Shown: in pieces, positions 16,846-25,362 of the stretch
Layout: each line of letters opens with the position of its first letter
Numbering within the stretch: the first letter of the stretch is position 1
DNA from: an uncultured Collinsella sp.
GTDB taxonomy: Bacteria > Actinomycetota > Coriobacteriia > Coriobacteriales > Coriobacteriaceae
NCBI GenBank assembly: GCA_934643145.1
Contig: CAKUBM010000015.1
Location: forward strand, 1-47,151
Length of the DNA: 47,151 nucleotides
Reading direction: 5' to 3'
The notes under the pieces: generated by a model
Database searches by the model: none
What the model saw: only the letters and a program-made list of their open reading frames with translations
What the model was told of the DNA's origin: nothing
Position numbers and translations under genes: made by a program

Positions 16846-17694
16846 ATGCCAAGCTGGAATATTCATATCGCTCAGACGGAGCGTTTGCTGGAGCGCACCG
16901 GTGCGCTTGCCGATAGCGTGCGCGACCGCAATGCCTTTTTGTTTGGCTGCGTGGTTCCAGATATCTTTGTGGGCTATATGGTTCCCGGTATTGCCGATCC
17001 CATCCCGTACCGCATCACACATTTTGCCAAGCCTGAGCCCATCCCTAAGCCTCGTGAGCATGAGTTCTGGGATACCTATGTGGCACCGCTGCTTAAAAGT
17101 TCGCCCACCGGTGCGCCGGCCGCGGCGACCTCGATTATCGAGGAACGCGAGCGACTGAACCGCGTGCACTATCCCCAGCGCTACAAGGATGCCAAGCCGG
17201 TTATCGCTCCCGGCGCCTGTGAGTTCTCGCTTGCGTCCGAAGATGTGGCGCAGTCGCTGCTCGATTTAACGCTGGGCGTCTGGTCGCATCTGGTGGCCGA
17301 CACGGTATGGAATACGCGAGTGAATCAGTACCTGGAGGCGCACGGCGGCAAGCCGTGTGAGGAGTTCCGCATTAAAAAGCAAGGCGACTTTGACTGGTTT
17401 GGCAAGACGCTGGGCATTGTTTCCATCCCGCGTGCGACCGATCGCCTGTATACCGCTGCGACGCGTTTTGGGCAGTATCCCATCCATAAGGAGTATGTGC
17501 TCAAGACCATCGGCGTCATGCACGAGATTGTTCGCGAAAACCCCGGCGAGCCCGATCATCCGCCGTATCGCCTGCTAACCGAGGAGTTCTTCGACGCAAC
17601 GTTTACCGAGGTCATCGAGCTGACCGAGGCGGGATTTGCGGCCCGCGTTGCTGCTTCTGACGTTCCCGCAGTCCCCCTGATCGCTAGTTGCTAG
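16846..17694 (+). CDS. Zinc-dependent phospholipase C-like protein
   Basis: 282 residues. The start MPSWNIHIA, the GCVVPDIFVGY segment near residue 27 and the GVWSHLVADTVWN motif (HxxxD, near residue 147) match the zinc-dependent phospholipase C/S1-P1 nuclease-like family (PF00882), where His and Asp bind zinc. No signal peptide is present, so the protein is probably cytoplasmic, unlike secreted clostridial enzymes, and the substrate is unknown. The start is ATG 16846 after GGGGGTGG; a GTG six bases earlier is possible. It follows the transporter by 78 bp. Its stop codon overlaps the stop of the next, convergent gene in a shared CTAG. Confidence 0.8.
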   Translation: MPSWNIHIAQTERLLERTGALADSVRDRNAFLFGCVVPDIFVGYMVPGIADPIPYRITHFAKPEPIPKPREHEFWDTYVAPLLKSSPTGAPAAATSIIEERERLNRVHYPQRYKDAKPVIAPGACEFSLASEDVAQSLLDLTLGVWSHLVADTVWNTRVNQYLEAHGGKPCEEFRIKKQGDFDWFGKTLGIVSIPRATDRLYTAATRFGQYPIHKEYVLKTIGVMHEIVRENPGEPDHPPYRLLTEEFFDATFTEVIELTEAGFAARVAASDVPAVPLIASC

Positions 17695-18764
17695 CCGGCA
17701 GGCTTGACGGCGAACAGCTCATCCCAATCGACCAATAGCTCCCGCCGCAGGGCATCTTCGACGGTGCGCTCCTGTTTGGTCTTCGGCGCGTAGGGGAGTC
17801 CTGCCTTTTTGTGGATGAGCTCAGCGATGTTGTTAAAGCTCTTCGTGTCTTTGATTTGATCGTAGGTGATCTGGATAACGTCGTAGCCCATGCTTGTGAG
17901 GGCGGTGGTGCGCTCGGCATCGGAGAGGCTTGCGGCTTCGCCATCGTGGGCGGAACGGCCTTGGCATTCCAAGATGACGCCCATGCTGTCGGTATTGCTC
18001 TCGATGAGGATATCGGCGTAGCAACAGGTTTTGTCATACAGTGAGCGCGCGGCGTCGCTAAGTGGGATGCGCACGTTGTTTACGATGTTGATGCCCAAGC
18101 CGCCTTCGTCGCGGGGGAGCGAGACAAGCATGGAGGTCTGTACTTCGAAGGGCGAGGCGGTCTGCCCTGTCATGTGCTCGGTCGCCCAGCGCAGTTGTTT
18201 AACGCCGCGCAGGCCTGCGGCCTGCTTGGCGAACGCGGCGATATTCGCCGCGCTGAGGAGCGGCGGGCGCTTCCACAAATTGGTTTCATTGCCCTTGGTG
18301 TCGACAACGAGTTTCCAACCACATTCGGGCGGAATGAGCTTAAGCGAAATAGCTTCATCGAGTTGTTGTTGCGTTCGCTCGCAGGGCTTAAACACTGCAA
18401 AAGAGCCACACATCTCGTAACATGCCATGAGTAATTGATTACGTGAGACCTGCGTAGCAAGGTTGAGCAGCGTGAACTCTGGTGACGAGACATCAAACCC
18501 ATGCTCAGTCTGCCTAAACGACCCGGGAGGCGGCTCTTGGGTCAACAAGCGGCTGTGGAATAGTTTTCCGTTAAAGCGATTGCCTCGGGCGCTTACAAAT
18601 CTCCAAACTGGCTTGCCAAGTAGATCTTCAAATACTGGCTGCTGGGAGTAATGCACAAGGCGATGGTCATGGTCGGGTGGCAGGATTGCCTGATAGAGCC
18701 CCAGTATCTGAGGTGGAATGCGATAGTACTGGAAAGCTGTGGGTCCGCAGGCAAGAAATGACAT
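17691..18764 (-). CDS. DUF559/AbiEi-like protein with a PD-(D/E)XK nuclease fold
   Basis: 357 residues in two parts. The N-terminal half (about 1-170) resembles the AbiEi-type region of actinobacterial two-domain proteins (a VSSPEFTLLNLA segment near 92-103). The C-terminal half looks like a Vsr/DUF559 nuclease: Glu207 in SPFEVQ, Asp251 in ADILIE, Glu266-x-Gln268 in ILECQG, His273, then DAERTTALTSMGYDV. Gln replaces the usual Lys or Asp partner, so activity is uncertain. The start ATG lacks a clear ribosome binding site. It is convergent with the phospholipase-like gene and has a 21-bp inverted repeat upstream. Candidate roles are defence or antitoxin; none is proven. Confidence 0.65.
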   Translation of the reverse strand: MSFLACGPTAFQYYRIPPQILGLYQAILPPDHDHRLVHYSQQPVFEDLLGKPVWRFVSARGNRFNGKLFHSRLLTQEPPPGSFRQTEHGFDVSSPEFTLLNLATQVSRNQLLMACYEMCGSFAVFKPCERTQQQLDEAISLKLIPPECGWKLVVDTKGNETNLWKRPPLLSAANIAAFAKQAAGLRGVKQLRWATEHMTGQTASPFEVQTSMLVSLPRDEGGLGINIVNNVRIPLSDAARSLYDKTCCYADILIESNTDSMGVILECQGRSAHDGEAASLSDAERTTALTSMGYDVIQITYDQIKDTKSFNNIAELIHKKAGLPYAPKTKQERTVEDALRRELLVDWDELFAVKPAG

Positions 18765-18811
18765 AGCAAACCGATCGTTTGAGCGTTGTTTGGGCTAGAA
18801 AATGCTACTGG

Positions 18812-18941
18812 TTTCGGAAGTGCGGGGAAAAAGAGAAACAGGCCAAGCACAAGCGGTATTTGAGCCAACTTTATCAGGGGTTTTGTTGAAATAAAAGGGT
18901 TTATGCTCAGGGGTGAGCGATTTTTCCCCGCACTTCCGAAA
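18812..18941. repeat. 21-bp perfect inverted repeat upstream of the DUF559-like gene
   Basis: Arms at 18812-18832 and 18921-18941 are exact complements (core CGGAAGTGCGGGGAAAAA), separated by 88 bp. The spacer contains a small hairpin, GCTCA-GGGG-TGAGC (18905-18918). The left arm ends 48 bp before the gene start. It resembles a short MITE or a regulatory stem; no gene fits inside. Confidence 0.85.
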
Positions 18942-19120
18942 ATATGATCAGAATAGGGCTTGCTAAAACGCTTTAGCAGTCACAGCTGGGGTGTGGGTCC
19001 GCCACCGGGCGGACGCTATCGATGCTGGGGAGGTTCGTTTCGGGCCTTGAAGGGCGATTTTCGCGTCCTTTGGTAAAAAAGTTGGCGCAAGTCGCGCTGC
19101 GTTCCGGCATCGACATACAG
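18942..19120. other. Intergenic, no supported gene
   Basis: Contains a seven-pair hairpin TGCTAAA-ACGC-TTTAGCA at 18961-18978 and a short GC-rich dyad near 19010. No credible reading frame was found. Confidence 0.4.
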
Positions 19121-19155
19121 AAAAAGGGCCCGGAAGGCGAAGCCTTCCGGGCCCT
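19121..19155 (-). terminator. Terminator of pyk
   Basis: Minus strand: GGGCCCGGAAGGC-TTCG-GCCTTCCGGGCCC, a perfect 13-pair stem with a TTCG tetraloop, followed by TTTTT. Confidence 0.95.
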
Positions 19156-19185
19156 TTGCAATGCAAGTCTGCTTGCAAGTGCGAT

Positions 19186-20646
19186 TTAGCGCACCTGAGC
19201 GACGTAAGCGACGTTGGTCGAGGAGACCTTGTCCTCGAGCTGGACGCTCATGCGGGGATCGCCGGCGGTAGCGACGGTCAGATCGCCAGTCTCGACGTAG
19301 CCGAGCTCCTTAGCGGTCTCGATCGCCTTGACGATCGTGCCGTTGACGGTGCCCTGGGTGATCTCGGCCTGGTGCGGGATAACGCCCCAGTACATGATCA
19401 TCTGCTGGACAGCCCACTCGTGGCGGGAGAATGCGCAGATCGGCATGTTGGGACGGAAGTGCGAGATCAGGCGAGCGGTACGGCCGGTGGTCGTCGGCAC
19501 GGTGATGCACTTGGCGCCAACGGTGGTGGCCATGTTCACAGCGGACATACCCACAACGTTGTTGACGACGCGGGTGCCGTGAGCGTCGGCCGGAACCTCG
19601 AGCGGGGCGTGAGCCGGGAGGTACTTCTCGGTCTCCAGGGCGATGCTGGCCTGCATCTTGACGGCCTCGACCGGGTACTTACCGGCAGCGGACTCGCCGG
19701 ACAGCATGACGGCGTCGGTGCCGTCGTAAATGGCGTTAGCAACGTCGGCAACCTCGGCGCGCGTCGGGCGCGGGTTCTGCTGCATGGAGTCGAGCATCTG
19801 CGTAGCGGTGATGACGGGCTTGTAGGCTGCGTTGCACTTGGCGATGATCTCCTTCTGGATGTGCGGAACGAGCTCGGGCTTGATCTCGATGCCCAGGTCG
19901 CCACGTGCGACCATGATGCCGTCGGAAGCCTCGAGGATCTCGTCGAAGTTCTCGACGCCCAGGGCGCACTCGATCTTCGGGAAGATCGTCACGTGCTCGC
20001 CACCGTTCTCGCGGCAAAGCTCGCGGATGCCGCGGACGGACTCGCCGTCACGGATGAAGGAAGCGGCGATGTAGTCGATGTTCTCGGTCAGGCCAAAGAG
20101 GATGTCCTGACGATCGCGCTCGGTGATGGCGGGCAGCGAGATGTTGACGTTGGGCATGTTGACGCCCTTGCGCTCGCCGATCAGGCCGTCGTTCTTGACG
20201 ACGCAGGTCATGTCCTGGCCGTCGACGGACTCGACCTCGAGGGCAACCAGACCGTCGTCGATCAGGATGAGGGAGCCCTTCTCGACCTCGGAGGGCAGAG
20301 CCAGGTAGTCGAGGGAGATGTGCTCAGAAGTGCCGTGGAAATCCTCGGACGTGGGCTGAGCGGTGACAACGATCTTGTCGCCAGTCTTGACGGCAACCTT
20401 CTTGCCGTCGACCAGAAGGCCGGTGCGGACCTCGGGACCCTTGGTGTCGAGCAGGATGCCGACGGGCATACCGAGCTCCTTGGAAATACGACGGACGCGC
20501 TCGATGCGACCGTGGTGCTCGTCGTAGGAGCCGTGCGAGAAGTTAAAACGGGCGACGTTCATGCCCGCCTTGATCATCTCGCGGATGGTCTCGTCGCTAT
20601 CGCAGGCGGGACCCATGGTGCATACAATCTTGGTGCGCTTGTACAT
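19186..20646 (-). CDS. pyk: Pyruvate kinase
   Basis: 486 residues. It converts phosphoenolpyruvate and ADP to pyruvate and ATP, the last step of glycolysis. Visible motifs are the N-terminal RTKIVCTMGPA, the substrate loop NVARFNFSHG near residue 30, the Mg2+/catalytic segment SDGIMVARGDLG near 242, and the DAVMLSGESAAGKYP segment at the end of the barrel. The C-terminal domain (about 350-486) carries the allosteric region. The length indicates the short form without a phosphohistidine tail. The start ATG follows GGAGGT with four bases of spacing. It is monocistronic with a strong terminator. Confidence 0.96.
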   Translation of the reverse strand: MYKRTKIVCTMGPACDSDETIREMIKAGMNVARFNFSHGSYDEHHGRIERVRRISKELGMPVGILLDTKGPEVRTGLLVDGKKVAVKTGDKIVVTAQPTSEDFHGTSEHISLDYLALPSEVEKGSLILIDDGLVALEVESVDGQDMTCVVKNDGLIGERKGVNMPNVNISLPAITERDRQDILFGLTENIDYIAASFIRDGESVRGIRELCRENGGEHVTIFPKIECALGVENFDEILEASDGIMVARGDLGIEIKPELVPHIQKEIIAKCNAAYKPVITATQMLDSMQQNPRPTRAEVADVANAIYDGTDAVMLSGESAAGKYPVEAVKMQASIALETEKYLPAHAPLEVPADAHGTRVVNNVVGMSAVNMATTVGAKCITVPTTTGRTARLISHFRPNMPICAFSRHEWAVQQMIMYWGVIPHQAEITQGTVNGTIVKAIETAKELGYVETGDLTVATAGDPRMSVQLEDKVSSTNVAYVAQVR

Positions 20647-20709
20647 TCAGACCTCCATCTGACATCGTCTTGCGCTGATAGATAAACCATAAGAAATAAA
20701 ACCGAGAAG

Positions 20710-20715
20710 ATTATA
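20710..20715 (-). promoter_or_regulatory. Probable -10 box of pyk
   Basis: TATAAT on the minus strand, 64 bp upstream of the start codon, in an A/T-rich stretch. No good -35 is seen at 16-18 bases, so an activator may be needed. Confidence 0.45.
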
Positions 20716-20965
20716 ACGAATTGCCGACCGAATACCCCTAAAAATCGACCGTACGCCGATTAAGAAGTTCATTTTTTACTCCAAAAAGGCTAAAGGAAAA
20801 ACTTTTATCAGGTGCTCTTAACGCTGCTATCTGGGAGATATTTCAGTTAGACGATGTGGCTAAGAAAAAACGTTTTACCAACATTGAGCATCACACCGTC
20901 TGCACCGTTGTACCTGGACCCTGTTTCCAAATGGAATGATTTTGGCTAAAAGCGCCGCCTTGGGG
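20716..20965. other. Intergenic between divergent pyk and the P-type ATPase leader
   Basis: A/T-richer than the flanks, with several A-runs. No reading frame or clear repeat was identified. It probably carries the promoters of both genes; a TTGGCT-18-TACCAT pair at 20942-20971 is the best candidate for the ATPase. Confidence 0.4.
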
Positions 20966-20979
20966 TACCATAGCTCCAC

Positions 20980-21082
20980 TATCAACTGCCGCTCAGCACG
21001 GCAGCCTTGATGAGCCCTTGCCCTTCTCCTGGGAATTATGATCGGGCATCAATCTGCTGAGTGGCCCGAATCCCAGGAGGGG
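20980..21082 (+). promoter_or_regulatory. Structured 5' leader of the P-type ATPase (riboswitch candidate)
   Basis: Hairpin A (CTGCCG/CGGCAG, 20986-21004) has a seven-base loop CTCAGCA. It is fully complementary to TGCTGAG (21055-21061) in the loop of hairpin B (TCGGGC/GCCCGA, 21042-21069). An outer stem, CTCCTGGGA (21026-21034) with TCCCAGGAG (21071-21079), traps part of the Shine-Dalgarno AGGAGGGG (21075-21082). An alternative pairing exists between TTGATG-AG-CCC (21007-21017) and GGGCATCAA (21044-21052), which excludes hairpin B. I do not match it to a known riboswitch class. Confidence 0.6.
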
Positions 21083-21089
21083 ACTCTAT

Positions 21090-23771
21090 ATGCAAAAGGA
21101 ATACCTGTCCGCCGCGGCGGAGGTGCTCAGCGACCAGGGTGTCGATGAGAACCTCGGCCTGAGCACCGGCGAGGCGTCGTCGCGCCTCGCCAAGACAGGC
21201 CCTAACAAGCTCGAGGAAGCAGAGAAGACACCGTTGTGGAAGCGCTTCTTTGAGCAGATGGCCGACCCCATGGTCATCATGCTGATCGTTGCCGCCGTCA
21301 TCAGCGCACTCACGGGCATGGTCAAGGGCGAGCCCGACTTTGCCGATGTCTTCATCATCATGTTCGTCGTTATCGTCAACTCGGTGCTGGGCGTGGTCCA
21401 GGAAGCCAAGAGCGAGGAGGCCCTCGAGGCCCTGCAGGAGATGAGCGCGGCGCAGTCCAAGGTGTTGCGCGACGGCAAGCTCGTGCACCTGCCGAGCGCT
21501 GAGCTCGTGCCCGGCGACGTTATCATGCTCGAGGCGGGCGACTCCGTCCCGGCCGACTGCCGTGTGCTCGAGAGCGCCACGATGAAGATCGAAGAGGCCG
21601 CCCTGACCGGCGAGTCCGTGCCTGTAGAGAAGCACGCCAACGTGATTGAGCTCGCCGCGGGCACCGACGACGTGCCGCTCGGCGACCGCAAGAACATGTG
21701 CTACATGGGCTCCACCGTGGTGTACGGCCGCGGCCGCGCCGTCGTGGTCGGCACCGGCATGAACACCGAGATGGGCAAGATCGCCGGCGCCCTGGCCGAG
21801 GCCAAGGAAGAACTCACGCCGCTGCAGGTTAAGCTCGCCGAGCTCAGCCGTATCCTCACCATCATGGTGATCGTCATCTGCGTCGTGATCTTTGGCGTTG
21901 ACATCCTGCGTCACGGCGTGGGCAATGTCCTCTCCGACCCGACCGCCCTGCTCGACACCTTTATGGTTGCCGTTTCGCTTGCCGTCGCCGCCATCCCCGA
22001 GGGTCTGGTCGCCGTCGTGACCATCGTGCTTTCGCTCGGCGTGACCAAGATGGCCAAGCGCCAGGCGATCATCCGCAAGCTTTCCGCCGTCGAGACCCTT
22101 GGCTGCACGCAGACCATCTGCTCCGACAAGACCGGCACCCTTACCCAGAACAAGATGACCGTCGTCAAGCACGAGCTTGCCGCGCCCAAGGAGAAGTTCC
22201 TGGCCGGTATGGCGCTGTGCTCCGACGCCCAGTGGGACGAGGAGCTGGGCGAGGCCGTGGGCGAGCCGACCGAGTGCGCACTCGTCAACGACGCCGGCAA
22301 GGCGGGCCTCACCGGCCTGACCGCCGAGCACCCGCGCGTGGGCGAGGCCCCGTTCGACTCGGGCCGCAAGATGATGTCCGTGGTCGTCGAGACCCTGGAC
22401 GGCGAGTACGAGCAGTACACCAAGGGCGCGCCCGACGTGGTGATCGGCCTGTGCACCCACATCTACGAGGGCGATAAGGTCGTCCCGCTGACCGAGGAGC
22501 GTCGTGCCGAGCTCGTGGCCGCCAACAAGGCCATGGCCGACGAGGCCCTGCGCGTGCTGGCGCTGGCAAGCCGCACCTACACCGAGGTCCCGGCCGACTG
22601 CAGCCCCGCAGCGCTCGAGCACGACCTGGTCTTCTGCGGCCTGTCCGGCATGATCGACCCGGTCCGCCCCGAGGTGGCCGACGCCATCCGCGAGGCGCAC
22701 GATGCCGGTATCCGCACCGTCATGATCACGGGCGACCACATCGACACCGCCGTGGCCATCGCCAAGCAGCTGGGTATCGTCACCGACCGCAGCCAGGCCA
22801 TCACCGGCGCCGACCTCGACCGCATGAGCGATGAGGAGCTTGACGCACACATCGAGGACTACGGCGTGTACGCCCGCGTCCAGCCCGAGCACAAGACGCG
22901 CATCGTCGAGGCCTGGAAGTCGCGCGACCAGATCGTGGCCATGACGGGCGACGGCGTCAACGACGCCCCGTCCATCAAGCGCGCCGACATCGGCGTGGGC
23001 ATGGGCATCACCGGCACCGACGTCACCAAGAACGTCGCCGACATGGTGCTTGCCGACGACAACTTCGCCACCATCATCGGTGCCTGCGAAGAGGGCCGTC
23101 GCATCTACGACAACATCCGCAAGGTCATTCAGTTCCTGCTTTCGGCCAACCTTGCCGAGGTCTTCTCGGTGTTCATCGCCACGCTCATCGGCTTTACTAT
23201 CTTCCAGCCGGTGCAGCTGCTGTGGGTGAACCTTGTCACCGACTGCTTCCCCGCGCTCGCGCTAGGCATGGAGGACGCCGAGGGCGACATCATGAAGCGC
23301 AAGCCGCGCAACGCCAAGGACGGCGTCTTTGCCGGACATATGGGCCTGGACTGCGTGGTCCAGGGCCTGATTATTACCGTGCTGGTGCTGGCGAGCTTCT
23401 TTGTGGGCGTGTACTTTGACATGGGCTACATCCACATCTCCGATATGATTGCAGGCAACGCCGACGAGGAAGGCGTGATGATGGCCTTCATCACGCTCAA
23501 CATGGTCGAGATCTTCCACTGCTTCAACATGCGCAGCCGTCGTGCGTCGCTGTTCACCATGAAGAAGCAGAACAAGTGGCTGTGGGCTTCCGCCGCGCTG
23601 GCACTGGTGCTGACGGTGATCGTAACCGTGCAGCCGACGCTTGCCGAGATGTTCTTTGGCCCCGTGACGCTTGAGCTCAAGGGCGTTGTCGCTGCCCTGG
23701 GCCTGGCCTTCCTGATCATTCCGCTGATGGAGATCTACAAGGCGATCATGCGCGCGGTCGAGAAGGAGTAG
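21090..23771 (+). CDS. P-type cation ATPase, Ca2+-type (P2)
   Basis: 893 residues in the plasma membrane. It carries the full P-type set: an actuator loop TGES (near 173), phosphorylated Asp346 in CSDKTGTLTQNK, the MITGDH segment, the hinge TGDGVNDAPSIKRADIG near 620, and about ten helices. The M4 sequence PEGL (near 303) and overall length match SERCA/PMCA-type Ca2+ pumps, so Ca2+ export is likely; Mn2+ or Mg2+ cannot be excluded. The start ATG follows AGGAGGGG. That site is part of a structured leader, which suggests ion- or metabolite-dependent translation. It is monocistronic, followed by a long hairpin and a terminator. Confidence 0.92.
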   Translation: MQKEYLSAAAEVLSDQGVDENLGLSTGEASSRLAKTGPNKLEEAEKTPLWKRFFEQMADPMVIMLIVAAVISALTGMVKGEPDFADVFIIMFVVIVNSVLGVVQEAKSEEALEALQEMSAAQSKVLRDGKLVHLPSAELVPGDVIMLEAGDSVPADCRVLESATMKIEEAALTGESVPVEKHANVIELAAGTDDVPLGDRKNMCYMGSTVVYGRGRAVVVGTGMNTEMGKIAGALAEAKEELTPLQVKLAELSRILTIMVIVICVVIFGVDILRHGVGNVLSDPTALLDTFMVAVSLAVAAIPEGLVAVVTIVLSLGVTKMAKRQAIIRKLSAVETLGCTQTICSDKTGTLTQNKMTVVKHELAAPKEKFLAGMALCSDAQWDEELGEAVGEPTECALVNDAGKAGLTGLTAEHPRVGEAPFDSGRKMMSVVVETLDGEYEQYTKGAPDVVIGLCTHIYEGDKVVPLTEERRAELVAANKAMADEALRVLALASRTYTEVPADCSPAALEHDLVFCGLSGMIDPVRPEVADAIREAHDAGIRTVMITGDHIDTAVAIAKQLGIVTDRSQAITGADLDRMSDEELDAHIEDYGVYARVQPEHKTRIVEAWKSRDQIVAMTGDGVNDAPSIKRADIGVGMGITGTDVTKNVADMVLADDNFATIIGACEEGRRIYDNIRKVIQFLLSANLAEVFSVFIATLIGFTIFQPVQLLWVNLVTDCFPALALGMEDAEGDIMKRKPRNAKDGVFAGHMGLDCVVQGLIITVLVLASFFVGVYFDMGYIHISDMIAGNADEEGVMMAFITLNMVEIFHCFNMRSRRASLFTMKKQNKWLWASAALALVLTVIVTVQPTLAEMFFGPVTLELKGVVAALGLAFLIIPLMEIYKAIMRAVEKE

Positions 23772-23795
23772 GTCGAAAAGCCATCCTTCCCACCG

Positions 23796-23885
23796 GCCCG
23801 ACCGCCTGCGGGGTTTCCACGGGCACGTCCTCGCGCTTCGCGCTGCGGGATGTGCCCTTAGGAAACCCCTCCCGGCGTCGGGCCT
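23796..23885. repeat. Long imperfect hairpin after the P-type ATPase gene
   Basis: Nested arms: GGCCCGAC/GTCGGGCC, GCC/GGC, GGGGTTTCC/GGAAACCCC, GGGCACGTCCT/GGGATGTGCCC, with apical GCGC-TTC-GCGC. The total span is about 90 bases with small internal loops and no T-run. Its design is like that of the hairpin between pheS and pheT, but the sequence is different. Confidence 0.8.
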
Positions 23886-23926
23886 TCGGATAACCTCTCG
23901 GGACCATTGGCTGAGGGAAAGTATGT

Positions 23927-23963
23927 GAGCCGGTCGAGCAGTTGCTCGACCGGCTCTTTTTTG
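23927..23963 (+). terminator. Terminator before rsgA
   Basis: AGCCGGTCGAGC-AGTT-GCTCGACCGGCT, a perfect 12-pair stem, followed by CTTTTTTG. Confidence 0.92.
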
Positions 23964-24011
23964 TGGGTAAAATACCTGCTCAGTTGTGATTTATGGTGCT
24001 GGGAGGCGCTT

Positions 24012-25196
24012 GTGGGCAAGGCTAAGGCTAAAGCGAAGAAAAAGACGACGGGGGCGCGGGCTAAGCGCGATCGTCGTCGGAAACTCGCGACCGAGGCTCC
24101 CGCATCTGCTGAGGAGCTGCTGGCAAGCGTGCCGGGACTCGACGCGCTGCAGGACGTTCCGGCGTTTGATGACCTGCCGGTCGATGAAGCTCAGCAGACT
24201 GCCTTTGATGATTTCTGCGCACATGCCGAGGGGTCCGAGCAGATGCAGCTTGGCGCCGTGGTGCGCTTGGATCGCGGGTTTCCGCTGGTGGCGACTGCCG
24301 ACGATACCTTCCGCGCCGAGCATGCCGTGGGGTTTGCCAAGTCGCGCGGTGAGGACGAGGTCCTGCTGCCTGCCGTGGGCGATCGTGTGGCGGTGCGCCG
24401 CGCTCCCGGGCACGATATGGGCGTGATTGAGTGCGTGCTGCCGCGCCGTACGAGCTTTGAGCGTTGGCGCGGCCGTGCCCGCGGAGAGCGCCAGGTGCTC
24501 TGCTCCAACGTGGATAGCGTGCTAATCGTGCAGGCGCTCGGTGCCGGCGAGGTGCTGCTCGACCGCGTGGCGCGCTCGCTGGTGTTGGCGCTCGACTGCG
24601 ATGCCGAACCGGTGGTGGTACTCACCAAAGCTGACCGTTGCGATGCCGAGGAGCTCGAGCGCGATCTGGACCGCGTGCGCCGCCTGGTGGGTCCGGACGT
24701 GCGCGTGATCGTGACGTCCTCTGCCGAGGGCCGCGGCCTGGACGAGGTCCGTGCCTGCGTGCCTGTCGGGAGCTGCGCCATGATTCTGGGCGAGTCGGGT
24801 GCCGGCAAGTCGACGCTGCTCAATGCACTGCTGGGCCACGATACGTTGGCGACCGGCGGTGTGCGCGAACGCGACGACCGGGGCCGTCACACTACCGTCG
24901 CGCGCGTGATGGTGGCGCTGCCGGGCGACGCCGGCGTGATCGCCGATGCCCCGGGTCTGCGCAGTTTGCCGCTCGTGGGTCACGAGCGGGGTCTGGCCCG
25001 CGCCTTCCCCGAGATTGTCGAGGCATCGCGCGCGTGCCGGTTTGGCGATTGCACGCATACCCATGAGCCGGGTTGCGCCGTTCGCGAGGCCGAGGACGCC
25101 GGGCAGATCGATAGCCTGCGTCTGGAAACGTTCCAAAACCTGGCGTCATCCATGCGCGTGAGCGCTCAAATGCTCGATCCCGATGTCCATCTGTAA
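24012..25196 (+). CDS. rsgA: Ribosome small-subunit-dependent GTPase
   Basis: 394 residues. A late 30S assembly GTPase that is circularly permuted, with motif order G4-G5-G1-G3: TKAD (near 207), SSAEG, GESGAGKST (near 260), DAPGL. An OB-fold domain precedes the GTPase, and a C-terminal zinc finger CRFGDCTHTHEPGC (near 342) follows. The first 70 residues form an unusual extension, very Lys/Arg-rich at first (KAKAKKKTTGARAKRDRRRK), then acidic; most RsgA proteins lack it. The start is GTG 24012 with GGGAGG five bases upstream; a longer frame overlaps the preceding terminator and is not believed. Terminators lie on both sides. Confidence 0.93.
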   Translation: MGKAKAKAKKKTTGARAKRDRRRKLATEAPASAEELLASVPGLDALQDVPAFDDLPVDEAQQTAFDDFCAHAEGSEQMQLGAVVRLDRGFPLVATADDTFRAEHAVGFAKSRGEDEVLLPAVGDRVAVRRAPGHDMGVIECVLPRRTSFERWRGRARGERQVLCSNVDSVLIVQALGAGEVLLDRVARSLVLALDCDAEPVVVLTKADRCDAEELERDLDRVRRLVGPDVRVIVTSSAEGRGLDEVRACVPVGSCAMILGESGAGKSTLLNALLGHDTLATGGVRERDDRGRHTTVARVMVALPGDAGVIADAPGLRSLPLVGHERGLARAFPEIVEASRACRFGDCTHTHEPGCAVREAEDAGQIDSLRLETFQNLASSMRVSAQMLDPDVHL

Positions 25197-25213
25197 TTGA
25201 TTTTTCCTATGAC

Positions 25214-25248
25214 AGCCGTCTCCCAACTGTTCGGGAGACGGCTTTTTT
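25214..25248 (+). terminator. Terminator of rsgA
   Basis: AGCCGTCTCCC and GGGAGACGGCT form an 11-pair stem with an eight-base loop, followed by TTTTT. Confidence 0.93.
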
Positions 25249-25286
25249 GCTGCGGAAAAGCCTCGAAACATGCAGTTTGCTGACGT

Positions 25287-25362
25287 GCTGACCAAAACCT
25301 TGCCACGAGCTTGACGGGCTGGTCAGCTTTTGGTCAGCGATTGGTTTGACATCGAAAACCAA
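25287..25362. promoter_or_regulatory. Inverted repeats in the Tad operon control region
   Basis: An 11-bp inverted pair GCTGACCAAAA (25287-25297) and TTTTGGTCAGC (25328-25338) is followed by a second dyad TTGGTTT/AAACCAA (25341-25362) that contains TTGACA (25346-25351), a consensus -35. No good -10 follows at the usual distance. The arrangement suggests a regulated promoter. Confidence 0.45.

Noticed and set aside
18963..19178. Small gene between the DUF559-like gene and pyk
   Set aside because: The frame runs through the pyk terminator and lacks a start signal.
20980..21082. yybP-ykoY (Mn2+) riboswitch before the P-type ATPase
   Set aside because: The conserved loop sequences of that class are not found; the fold instead shows two kissing hairpins.
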